Part shown: positions 15,466 through 25,900 of the stretch, piece after piece
How the letters are laid out: every line of letters starts with the position of its first letter
How positions within the stretch are numbered: the first letter of the stretch is position 1
Origin: Anas platyrhynchos
Lineage: Eukaryota; Chordata; Aves; Anseriformes; Anatidae
Direction of reading: 5' to 3'
DNA: 64,000 bases
Assembly (NCBI RefSeq): GCF_047663525.1
Contig: NC_092587.1
Location: 37,191,001-37,255,000, forward strand
Position numbers and translations under genes: made by a program
Notes under the pieces: generated by a model
The model's input: the letters and a program-made list of their open reading frames with translations, nothing else
Databases searched by the model: none
What the model was told of the DNA's origin: nothing

Positions 15466-16090
15466 TGAAATCCAAAAATTTAAAAGCTTTCATTGTGAAA
15501 TTCAAACATTTAAATAATATTTCAGTAGAAAAATACAGTCCTTAAGATAAAAACATCCATACTGCTACTTCCAAATAAATAAATTGACATCAGACACATT
15601 TAGATGATTCAATACAAAAAAAAGAAAAAAAAAAAAGACATTTTCATAATCAGTAAGTTGAAGTCAGTGCAATAGAGTTAGTCACATTTCCTGGAGTTGC
15701 CAAGTAGCCTGTCCTCTTAGTCATTTCAGTGCATAACAATAATTATCAGCAATAAATCACCAAAGCCCTGGTTCAGAAAAGTGCTTCAGCATTTTGCTCA
15801 TCTCTAAGCATGTCTATTTGCTTGATTTGGATTTAGATATGCTTAGAGCTAAGCAGATATGCATGTGTTCTCCTGAGTACAGAAACTTTCCCGGCTTGGT
15901 GCCTCAAATAAGTGAAGGATGAGACTGATCAGGACAACACTACTTGGATACCTGGGTATCACGTCAGTTCAGTATTTCCATACGGAAACTTGGTAAACAT
16001 CACCTCATTCTGTAATTTCAGACCAACAGACATGTAACAGATAGACAGAATTTTAAGACAAAATAATTTCTTACATAGCAGTAGGAGGTA

Positions 16091-16152
16091 TAAATACTTT
16101 GATTGGTGTTTCTTTATAAATAATTATTTAAAATACTTAAATATTAATAAAT
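16091..16152 (-). promoter_or_regulatory. IFNG: AU-rich instability element cluster in the IFNG 3'UTR
   Basis: Four ATTTA pentamers on the minus strand (16091-16095, 16117-16121, 16138-16142, 16148-16152) lie in A/T-only context about 90-150 nt past the stop. Such clusters mediate TTP/AUF1-type decay of cytokine mRNAs, including mammalian IFNG. Decay here is inferred. Confidence 0.65.
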
Positions 16153-16243
16153 AGATGTATAAAAAGCTCAATAAAAAGATTTTTAAAAATGTGCATCAAA
16201 AAAAAATGTAAAATAATTCAGTACAAAAGGCCGTATGATGTCA

Positions 16244-16366
16244 TTAACATCTGCATCTCTTTGGAGACTGGCTCCTTTTCCTTTTGGAAGTCGAAGTCTC
16301 CACCAGTTTCTGTAAGACACTGAACAGCTCACTCACAGCCTTGCGTTGGATTTTCAAGCCAGTCAG
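16244..16366 (-). CDS. IFNG: IFNG coding exon 4 (C-terminal helix and basic tail)
   Basis: The acceptor is AAAACAG. The exon encodes 40 codons starting LTGLKIQRKAV and ending SPKRCRC, then TAA at 16246-16244. It contains the IQRKA signature and the KRKR cluster; in mammals the basic tail is needed for receptor binding and nuclear import. Two cysteines (162, 164) close the protein, an avian trait. Confidence 0.97.
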   Translation of the reverse strand: MTGLKIQRKAVSELFSVLQKLVETSTSKRKRSQSPKRCRC

Positions 16367-19300
16367 CTGTTTTGAGTAAGAAAAAAACAGAACGAAGGTC
16401 ACACCAAGAGCTATTATTATTTACAGATCACATCCTACAATCTATGCTGCTAATGAAGCAGATCAGAGAGGAACCAGCAGCTTTCAATTACTCTACCACC
16501 CAATTCCTGAAACAAAGAGCCACTTTTTCACATAATTTTTTTCTGCTTTCTTCATTACTTTGCAACATGTCGCAGACTGGCTGTGTGCTGTGCAATGGAG
16601 GCACTCTACGATTATTACTGTGTTGCAATGCCATCTGAGTTACCCACGAGCAGTCAGCTCAGCCAGGGCATCCGTATCAGCAGAGGTTGGTGGCTCACTC
16701 CGCTGACACCCACTGAGCCAGGTGGCCCCAGAACCGTCAGAGGCATGCTATGTCCAGGCACAATTTTCCAACCCAATTTGTAATCATAAGGAGCTGGTGA
16801 TGGTGCCTCTGCGCCAGATTCCAATGAGACTCGGGGTGGGCCGCCCCTGAGCTGATGCATGGCTGGAAACATCAAGTTTTCCAGCCCGAGCAGAGCCAGC
16901 CGAGGGTTACCAAATGGGTTACTAAACCATTACTGGCCTGAGTCAGACTTAAACTGAACTGGAAAATATAAAGTCACGAGTGCCTTGGAGGCAGGGAAAG
17001 AGCCTTACCTGAAGGTTTGACAGTTCCACGAGGTCTCTGAACTTCTTGTAGTCATTGGAAAGGGTATTTCTCAGAGTATTGAGCTGCTCAGATAAATTTT
17101 TGATGTGTGGCTTTGACATGTCAGTTTTCTTTAGCATTTCCAAGTACAGGGTAACAATCTGGCTCAGTATGATCCTTTTTTCATTTCTCTGTTGAAAAAT
17201 ACATTCAAAAAGAAAAGTTTGTGAGTGTCCATTGAGAGGAAAAAGAACGAAACTAAAATTCAGCATTTGGGGTTTCTCTCTGCCACTAGGGACAGGATGC
17301 CAAAGAAGATGCTGTAACTCATCTCCCGGGCTTACTGTAGCTCAGGACCAGCTGATGGTGCAGCACAAAGCACTTTGATCTTTATGAAGAGCATTTTAAG
17401 AGGGAGTTGTTTTCTCATTTTCAAGCTTCTAAAGAAACCTCTGCTTTTGTTCGTTCTACCCTGTCTGGTTACACTGGTCTTGGAGCTGCTTTTTACCAAA
17501 AGTGCCCTACAACATGCCTGAGATACTTTGTCACATGAGGTTCTGACTTACCTCTGTCCAGTTTTTCACTTTCTCTATAAAAACAGGATTGCCATCAGCT
17601 ACATCCGAATTACTTGCATTCTGCAACAGAGAACATACACATCTGTTATACATACAGCACTTATTACAAGGTAAATAGTGTTCTCCTCAAATGAGCAGTA
17701 AAAAACATAGACACGTAATTTTTGCACCGCTGGCCTATAACTACTACGGTGCTTTCACTTCTGGGCTTCTTTTCACTTCTGAGAGTATATTTTGCAAATA
17801 TGTTCTCTAAGCACCTATTCACACTGGATGACTGCGTAGTAACAGAAACAGCATTAATCTGTTTTTAAATGTCTTCTCCTGCTATAAGTCATCTGAATAG
17901 AGACATTTAGCAGCGTATGTTTCACTAAATGCTCTATGCAAGTTTTGGTATTGACAACTGAAAATTAAACTTTATAAGCTCAGCGGCTGTCTAGGCAATT
18001 GTCAGACCTGGTCTTGCCATGTTTTCTGATAAGTTGAAATCCACTGGTCTGTGGGCTTGAATTTACCCAGTCTTAGTAAAATCTCATATGGAACAAAGGC
18101 AAATTAACCATACTATAAAACTACAGTTTGTAAAACCAGAGAATAGCTCAGTAGCCCACAGTCAGACGTGGGGATACATAGGGGTTGTGGGCTACCAAAA
18201 GGCTCGCAGGGTCTGAGTTTAACCATCAGGTGTTAGCCACACACTGTGGCAGATTCTAGGAAACAAAGAGCAATACAGTTCTCCTACAAAGGAAAGGCAA
18301 GTTGAATCATTTCCTTTTCTCTGTGTGTATTTTTTTTCCTTGTGTTTTTTTTTTTTTTTTTTCTTTTTGTATACAACAGTCACTATTTCCTTTTTTCTCT
18401 GCTTGGTAATTTAAATATAATGAGTGTAATGGGAAAGCTTGCAGGCTGACAGAAAACTCGTAGGCTGATTGGCTCCCCACACCAAACACCTTGCCGAGCC
18501 TTGGTTTGCACTTCTGAAAGGTGGTGAGCACCTGCTGCAGACTGCAGTTTTAATTTCTCTGCAAGAAGCTTACCACCGCTCAGGATCTCTCGGACAGAGT
18601 TATTTATATTCTACCGAGAACCTCTTTGATCTATGCTAATGAAAAATGTAAGATATAAATCAAAATGCTGAAAAATCAGAGCTGGAAATAGGAGAAAATT
18701 CTTGCAGTTAATTTAATGTGTTTAAAAAATATGTATGTATATATTATATATATATATATGTATATATATATACATATATATATGAAGAATAAATGCTGTT
18801 AACTGTTAACTAGAAGTGACTTTGTTGTAGATCCCTTATCTGTGTGACTAATCCCAGCTAAAATTAGTTGTGGTCTATTTTAATGCCTCCTGGATTGAGA
18901 CAATTGAATCGATATTACAATTAAGTTATCAAATTTCTGTCTGAAAAGAAGTAATATCACTTAACATTCCCACACCAGATCAGTCAGAGATATGGAAACA
19001 GGATGGCTAGAGGATGCCAAAGAATAAGCAGCAGTGACCAACCTTGGGCAACATATTATTGATAGTAACAAAAACCACAAGATGCTTCTGTTAAAGTAAA
19101 ACATTTTGCTTATATTGCAACTAATAATAAATCCTCTGTTAACTAAGCTAAAACTAATTCAGTGTCAGTAAACTGTAGCTGAATAGAATTGAATCAAGGT
19201 TCATTCATTCATATTAAATTGCATTAAGATTTTTTTGTTATAAAATATTCCATGAAATCAAAAGCCAAATGGAGCTGGTAGAAGCTCTTGTGAAAGGTGG

Positions 19301-19672
19301 AGTGCCACTGAAATAAATGCAAACTACTAAAATCATTATTGAAAAACTGAACCATATTAGTGAATGAATAAAAGCTGGCAAAGCCAAAGAAATTGTTCAT
19401 ATTCTGTTTAAAAAAAAAAAAAAATGTAACAAACATTAGTTCTATGATCCCTATTGGTACACATTGAGGTTTATGACAAGCAGTGCTCAAATCTGGATCT
19501 ACAGCACAAGCAGAAGAAGAAGAGAAATGCAGTAGAAGACTGTACTTACAAAATCAGCTTTCAGTTTGTCTATGTCATTTTGAAGTTGACCTAGAAATAA
19601 AGCACTTCCAGAACATCCAAAATAAATCATGATGACAGAGAGAACAAACAAGCAGTAGGTCTGGCAAGTCAT
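16244..19672 (-). CDS. IFNG: Interferon gamma, complete 4-exon coding region (164 codons)
   Basis: Secreted type II interferon, which activates macrophages and antigen presentation through the IFNGR1/IFNGR2-JAK-STAT1 pathway. Coding sequence is the complement of join(16244..16366, 17009..17188, 17552..17620, 19550..19672). That is 41, 23, 60 and 40 codons plus stop; all introns are phase 0 with GT/AG ends. The 164-residue product equals the chicken IFNG length as I recall it. It opens MTCQTYCLFV, with a hydrophobic signal peptide to about residue 19-23. Sequons are at N42 (NAS), N61 (NWT) and N95 (NLS). The family motif IQRKA is at 130-134. A basic KRKRSQ tail (152-157) precedes the C-terminal CRC. 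Helix segments such as NEKRIILSQIV match avian IFNG closely, but many other positions differ from chicken. Introns are 1929, 363 and 642 bp. No frameshift or premature stop was seen. Identification is firm. Confidence 0.98.
17009..17188 (-). CDS. IFNG: IFNG coding exon 3 (180 nt)
   Basis: The 60-codon exon lies between a TCAACAG acceptor and a GTAAGG donor. It reads RNEKRIILSQIV... to ...ELSNLQ and covers the central helices. A third sequon, N95-L-S, lies here. The RNEKRIILSQIV stretch is the best conserved part against chicken. Confidence 0.97.
17552..17620 (-). CDS. IFNG: IFNG coding exon 2 (69 nt)
   Basis: The 23-codon exon lies between a TTGCAG acceptor and a GTAAGT donor. It reads NASNSDVADG...KNWTE and carries two N-glycosylation sequons (N42, N61). 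The 69-nt size and phase 0 are those of IFNG exon 2 across amniotes. Confidence 0.97.
18721..18783. repeat. (TA)n/(TATG)n tract in IFNG intron 1
   Basis: An alternating TA/TATG/TACA stretch, self-complementary around 18750. It lies deep in intron 1, away from splice sites. Confidence 0.9.
19550..19672 (-). CDS. IFNG: IFNG coding exon 1 (signal peptide and helix A start)
   Basis: The start is ATG at 19672-19670, reading MTCQTYCLFVLS. The exon runs 41 codons to ...DKLKADF and ends at a GTAAGT donor. It holds the whole signal peptide, with Cys at residues 3, 7 and 20, and the first mature residues. No upstream in-frame ATG competes within the predicted 5'UTR. Confidence 0.98.
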
Positions 19673-19790
19673 TTTCTTGGTGATAGTTCAGTTAATATGC
19701 TCAGGTAACTTCTGGGAGATGTCAGATCTAAGAGTAATGAGCTTCAACTTCTAATAGTTGTATCTTCTATTAGAAGAAAGTAGATGAGTG
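19673..19790 (-). other. IFNG: IFNG 5' untranslated region (predicted)
   Basis: About 118 nt lie between a start site predicted 25-30 nt past the TATA box and the ATG. It contains a perfect 10-bp inverted repeat (19748-19757 and 19767-19776, 9-nt loop) that can fold into a hairpin close to the cap. The transcription start is inferred from TATA spacing, not observed. Confidence 0.7.
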
Positions 19791-19814
19791 AACTTCATCT
19801 GGCTGTCAGTGGTA

Positions 19815-19820
19815 TTTATA
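19815..19820 (-). promoter_or_regulatory. IFNG: IFNG TATA box
   Basis: The minus strand reads AGGTATAAATACC, and the TATAAA core sits about 145 nt upstream of the ATG. The human IFNG promoter, as I remember it, has the same GGTATAAATACC core. It fixes the start site near 19785-19790. Confidence 0.85.
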
Positions 19821-19842
19821 CCTGGTCTTGAATTTTTTTATT

Positions 19843-19850
19843 TCGTCATC
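19843..19850 (-). promoter_or_regulatory. ATF/CREB-like half site in the IFNG proximal promoter
   Basis: The minus strand reads TGATGACGAAAT about 25 bp upstream of the TATA box. The TGACG half-site lies where the mammalian proximal IFNG element binds ATF/AP-1 family factors. Function is inferred from position and motif only. Confidence 0.4.
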
Positions 19851-19906
19851 ACAGGCTGTGTATATTTAGCCAAGATAGTGTCAGATAAGACTTCGCTTTT
19901 GGCTAG

Positions 19907-19923
19907 TCGAGGGAATCCCTCGA
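19907..19923. promoter_or_regulatory. Palindromic kappaB-like site upstream of IFNG
   Basis: TCGAGGGAATCCCTCGA is a perfect 8-bp-arm palindrome about 90 bp upstream of the TATA box. It embeds GGGAATCCCT, a 9/10 match to the NF-kappaB consensus GGGRNNYYCC. NF-kappaB is an established activator of mammalian IFNG; binding here is inferred. Confidence 0.4.
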
Positions 19924-22900
19924 AAGCATCTTTCTTAAAGTATGGTCCTGGAAAATTTTTCAGTGGTTCGTCAGAGGGTAACATTTACGTGACAGTTCTG
20001 AATTTTCTTTTACACGTGGTTGGGGAAAAGGAGGAAATTATGGTACGGGTTAAAGAGTATCCATTGTGGCTCAGGCATATTCTTACAAGCTATCTGAAAA
20101 ATCATATCATGTGGTTAAGGGGTCAATATAACAGCCAACTCATTTCCGGCATTCTTTTAAAGTAACCACTGATACTAACATGGTATACTTCAGAGTCACT
20201 TAAAAATTTATATCTCTTTACCACTGTCCTTTTGTGAAAAACTATTTGCATTGTTTCCATGGTCTAAAGTGTATTTTTTGTCTGTCTCAATATTCATCTC
20301 CAGATTCACACTAAGCTTGAGGAAAATTAGGTTCTATCAAGGATACAATGATGCATCATATTAAATATCTCCATAGTTTCCTACTATCTGCAAAAGTAGA
20401 ATACTTGCTACTCAGGACACTCATCTGTGTTTGACAATAATTAAAGTTCCCCGCCTGCACATTCATTTGCACTTGTGCACATGAAGTACGAAAACAGAAG
20501 GACATGATTAAAAAAAAAAAAATCAAAGCAGGCAGACAGGGTGGTATCCAGGTGTACACAGGCCACTACAACAACTATGTTGAGGTAGCTGTGGAAGAGG
20601 TTCCTGTGTAATAATTGAACTCTGCTTTGATGAATATCAAGGGAAAAAAGCTCACTGTGCAGACCTGTATAAAGAAATCAGAGTAATTTTAGGCTGTAGT
20701 ATATAAGTACAGGGTAGGAAGGAGACTCATAAGGGGAAGAAAAAGGAACCCACAGGAAAAAAGAAAATAGAGGGGGTCAGGCAGAGGGTAGATGTGGGCT
20801 CAGTTCACACAGTGTACAGTGGACAATGTCTGTAGCCCATTAGAAACATATGAGAATCAAACAGGTCTCCAACACCTATGGCTTGAGCTCTCCAGCTCCT
20901 GGATGGGTCATCAAGTGTTCTTTGCCAGAAGCCGTCTCCTTCCTCAGCAGCATATCCAGCCTCAAGAAATGACCAGTAACTCTATCAACAGTTTTTCATC
21001 TGCAGCTTGAAAGAGGACCTTCATCTAGAAACTGGGTCTAGACTGCTACTACCACTGCAAAAGTGGAATTGCCATTTTGCAGAGACTAGAACCAAATCCC
21101 AACAGCAGTCACAGGCCCAAAAACTACATGCAAAACTCCCTGGGAACAGCAGCATACCCAGATGGCACATGCCTCACAACAGGGGCAGTACTGTACAAGT
21201 GTTATGACTGTAAGTGTACTTGGGGTAGTAATGCTATGCAATGTCTTTATTGGTTTTAACTTGAGAAATTAAAACTGTGTAAACAATGACCCATTTGCTG
21301 GAATTATTGCCTTGGAAGTGAGATGATAATGCTAATCAAGGCTATTCAATGATGCTTCAAAGCACTGCAAAGAAGTAATCACATCAAAAATACAAAGTTG
21401 CTTCACAGGTGTACAAGGCAATAATAATACCAGCCTATCTGTGATGTGAAAATATCTGTGTTGCTTTTCAAGGCAAGCACAGTCAAAAGGCATGTTGTGG
21501 CACAGTTAAACATAGGTTCATACATACAGGAAAACCAAGAAAAATTTACAAGGTGAGAGATGTGCTGAAAGGCATCAACTGGCCATGAGCCGATGGAGTG
21601 ATTCTTTGGCAAAATGTTGGAAAGGAAAAGTCAAGTGGCATATGGAAAGCGATTCCTGTTACATATGGCTCTCTTTAAGCTGTCAGAAATATACAGCTGG
21701 AAGAGGGACTGGGTCATCAAATCCTTCTTTTTTTTTTTTTTTTTCTTGTATCCTAATTTGAGCAATGGTTTTCCATTGGATTACTAGAGAACGTGCAAAG
21801 AAGTGTTGCTAGGGTGGTAAACAGTTTGGAACAGTTATTTACTCAAATTACAATACAACTGTATGCGATCAATTGCTGTAATTATCCAACCAGGCAGAAG
21901 ATTCCAGGAGATGGAAATTGATGTCAGTAATCCTGGCTTCTTCTGCAGAGAACTATTTATCATGTGCCAGGCTAGACTGACTTTTTAAACCTATCAGACA
22001 TGCCTCTTTCATCCACAGGAGGCTGTATATCTCAGGTCACCTCCATTTGATCTCATCACCTTTCTGAGGAGGCCACTATCAACCATCTAATTTTTCAGGT
22101 AAGAAAATGGAAGCACAGCACAATTCTTGATCATTCAGCATCTAGGAAAGGCAAATCTAGGAACACAAACAACATCCCCCAGTCCAGTCTTTTGCCCACT
22201 AATCATCACTAAAAGTATTATATATTAAAATGAGGCAAGGAATTAAGAAAATAGTAAAGAAGAAAGCCATGACATCTGGCTTTGTCATATTATCTTCCGA
22301 GTGCAGCTCTGACTTCCAGATACCTCTTCTGACTATCAAGGTTATATTTCTGTTTCAGTACTTCTATGCATCACCATATTTAAAAGGGCGAATGCTCTGT
22401 GGCCAATTCATCATCTGGTTGCAGGGCAGAAAATGAATCCTAATATAAAAATACATAATCCTTTTTCTAAATTTTTTACATTTGAATAAGTGGTGCCATG
22501 TTAAAATTGACATAATTGCCTTGTAGCATTCTCTTCTACTAACGCATGTCATCACGTCTCTCCAAATCATATTGGAACAAGTCAACAGCCTACAGCAGGT
22601 GGTCAGAATGTAAGGACCCTCAAGGCCCAGGGATCTTGCCAGCTCCCAACCCTGTTTTGCTTCCCATTCCCAGCAAAAGTGTTCCATTGTCCCGTGTACG
22701 CCTTGTTGCCCAAAAAGAGTGATCAGTCAAGTGGGAAGGAAGACTCAAGTTCAGATAGCTCCTATGGATTGGCTTTCCAGAGCATCAGTTCCAGAGATAT
22801 CCTGCAAATATCTCCCCTTTTCTAGACTGACCCAAGGGCCTAAAAGCATCCAATCTTTTTTCCGTCTTTCTTACGACAGATATACCAAGCATGCTGGATG

Positions 22901-25900
22901 GGACTGAATGTTTACCACTAATACAAGCTCTTTGCCTGAGTACTAGTCCTAATCTAGCAAAAAAAGAGGTGCGAGAACGGTATTGAAAAGTCTTGTGCCA
23001 CATATAATTGGAGTGGTCCTTGTGTGTGGCTTGACAGTCGGAGCTGGACTCTCATCTGTTCCAAAAGCAGTAGGAAATGAAACCAAGGTGTTTTTTCATT
23101 TTGCTGCCTGGAAGTCATCTGACTCTTCATGTAAAGTAGAGGTTTCACACCCTTTTGTTCAGGCAATGTGTTACACCAATTACCCAATGATGTCCTTGCA
23201 AAGTCATGTCAGATTTCACTATGACCACTGACTAAAGATTTTTCCCTTTCATTTTTTATTTTATGTGAAATCCTAAGAGTGCTGGCTGAGTGGTTAACAA
23301 GGAACTTCATTTACCAGTCCAGCAGATCTCTGCCAGACTTTCGTTTCTCTAAAACTCAGTGTCTGTTTCTGTTACCACTGCACAAGGAAAGCAGCCCAGA
23401 GTTGGAAATCCCTGCCTGAGCTGTATTTCTGACCTTGCATAACACTTCACCTCTTAGCTTTACTTCCTTATGAAGCAGGAAAATTTTCCTTCTTTTCTTC
23501 CTCCACAATAATGAGGGTATTATTTTGGGAATTCTACAAATATATTTTCCTCTGGAAAAATTATGATCTTTTTAAAAGAAACTTTTCATTGAATAGAATT
23601 GACTTCATAAATTTTCTTTATTATTTTGAGGTGGAGAGTAAGTTCTGAAATTCTCAAAATTATTTCTTTTGGCATTTTCTAAACAAAATATTCTACCTTG
23701 CCCATTCAAAGCACTTTTTGGAAATTTTGTTGTTTGGAGAAAACTAGAAAAGCAGTTTGTACTGACCTGAAATACCACACAAGAAAGACCCTTTGGCCTC
23801 TATTACATCATCCTATTTGCACAAAAAAATGGCAATAGATAGATCCCTCTTTCCTTGACAATATTATAGATCCTTCTTTCCTTTCACAAAGTTTCTCACA
23901 TACATTAGCTGATGAGTCTTCCAAAGAAAGGGAAGGCAGAGAAAACTAACACCCCATGGTGATAGATATCCAGAGAGAGAGATATTGAGACTAATAATTA
24001 ACTGGTGGATACAACTTTAAGTGATCAGAGTGTAAATTAAAAATATTAGAAACATGGTACATTGACTGACACAAGACATTTGTTTCACACTTCCCTTCAG
24101 AATTTCAATTTGGTAACCCCACGTGGGATGGAAAAATTTTTATGAGATGGGAGAGCCTTTCCCCACAAAACACTAGTGATTACTTTCTGAATTAGTAAGA
24201 GGAAATAACTGTCCCCTCATGGTCTGAGTACTCATCCACCATTTAAGAAGAGGAGTTCAAGCTTTTGTCTTGCCTGGGTTTTGATTTGAACACATATCTT
24301 CTTTTCCCTGGGTAAGGTTCCCTGTCATCTGTGAATACTTGTTCAGGGCTGGCCTTCCTCACACTCTGCTGTGGACTTTTTGACCACTCCTAATTGTACA
24401 TCAGCTCTACAATGCCTAGAGACCCCAGCAATAGCTTAAGGTGAATATTCAGCACTTACATTTAAATAATAGTCTGTAGCATATAGAGCTGACAATAAAT
24501 ATTTGTCTCAGAACATCTGTCACCATTAACAGCAGTTAATGTTCCTGTTCATAAAAGTGAGCACAAAGCTACTTCCCTTCCCTTTCTTTGAAAGTCTGTT
24601 GAACTGATAAGTATAAGGAATTCTGAGGCTGGAAAGAAAAACATAAAACATAAGTTGTTTCACTGTTGATTGTGCACGGATAGCAATATATAATGGAACC
24701 TGAAGGGTCTCTGTTCCTTGTTTTGTATTTCAGATTGGTACAAATTGTTTTCCAGCTCTCCAGAAAAACACAGTCTGCATGTATGCATTAAGATATTGTG
24801 AGACCAGTGAGAGATAGCATAAGAAAGGCAGTTGCAATCCTAAAATATGTTTTTTCTTGTAGTAAATTGTGGGAAATGATAATGACATTGTAGAAGACCA
24901 TGATGGAGAAATGGCCCGTGTTTTTACTTTATACTTCTACAGTTGGAGTATTTTAACAAACTGACCTCCTAATTATAATCTGTTTCCCATTAAATAAAAG
25001 AAATCTTCAAATCTTCTTCAATTTAAGTTAAATACTTTTGAGCATAGATACGCTTTTCCATGTCAGTGTTTTCCATGTTCAAGTGTTGGCTGGCATTGCA
25101 TAAAATACCTCCTATGCTATAACCACAGAATACCTATGGGTTTTTCTGCATGAAACGTTTCATTTTCATCAGCTCTTCTTCATTCTTCCAAGAAGAATGA
25201 AGCATTTAGTCTTGAAAGTTTTCTGTTGTCAGCACCAATATATCCTCTGGAGATTCAGCCAGTTCTGAGCATTAGATCATGAATCTCACAGTATTTGTTT
25301 CCTTTCTAAAGCCTAAACGTCTTTCGTGATGTGATTTTTTGAATCTCAGTGTTTATTTTAGAGATTTGGGGTCGGAATTTTTTTCTAAGCACTTTTTAAT
25401 TGTCATGGTTGCAAGGAAAGTATTGAAAACAATAATTTCTAAAAGCATAGTAAGTCCAATAGAAAAACTTACTATTTAAATGTAATTGTTTTCAGGTTCT
25501 TCCTAAGGAGTTTTGAATATTTCCATCTAGGTTTCATAAGCAGCAATGACACCTACAACATGAATGTTGCTGATTTTTAATGCTAACCATGAATATTATC
25601 AATTGAATGCTATCAATTCAACCTACTGACTTCAGATAAGGTACTTTGCACCTTACTGTTTTTAAAGTTTTCTATAAAATGAAGATGCATTTTATAAATA
25701 TAGTTCTTCCCAAAATGATATTTCAAGGCGTTCTAGCTCTTCCATAATACCTCTGCTTGCTCTCTGTAAGACCAGCAGTCTAGTATTTCCATTAGCTTTT
25801 CCACAAATAGTTGTAAGGTAACATTTTTATTCACTTTAAGAAAACAAATTCATTAAGAAACAAATTCCAATGTAATTTGGCTTTACTTTATACTCGAGTT

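Larger units (their letters stand above)
15440..16243 (-). other. IFNG: IFNG 3' untranslated region (predicted)
   Basis: About 800 nt follow the stop codon before the first AATAAA on the minus strand. The proximal part is very AU-rich. No other poly(A) signal was found between the stop and 15,465, so this is the simplest 3' end. Confidence 0.6.

Noticed and set aside
19788..20165. 125-codon plus-strand frame running antisense through the IFNG promoter
   Set aside because: It begins with GTG, has no ATG until far inside, and overlaps the TATA box and promoter elements; likely chance.
22983..23231. Hydrophobic 82-codon plus frame (KSLVPHIIGVVLVCGLTVG...)
   Set aside because: TTG start, no exon signals and no recognised family; treated as a chance frame.
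25178..25202. 10-bp inverted repeat CTTCATTCTT/AAGAATGAAG
   Set aside because: Too short and isolated to propose a microRNA or terminator.
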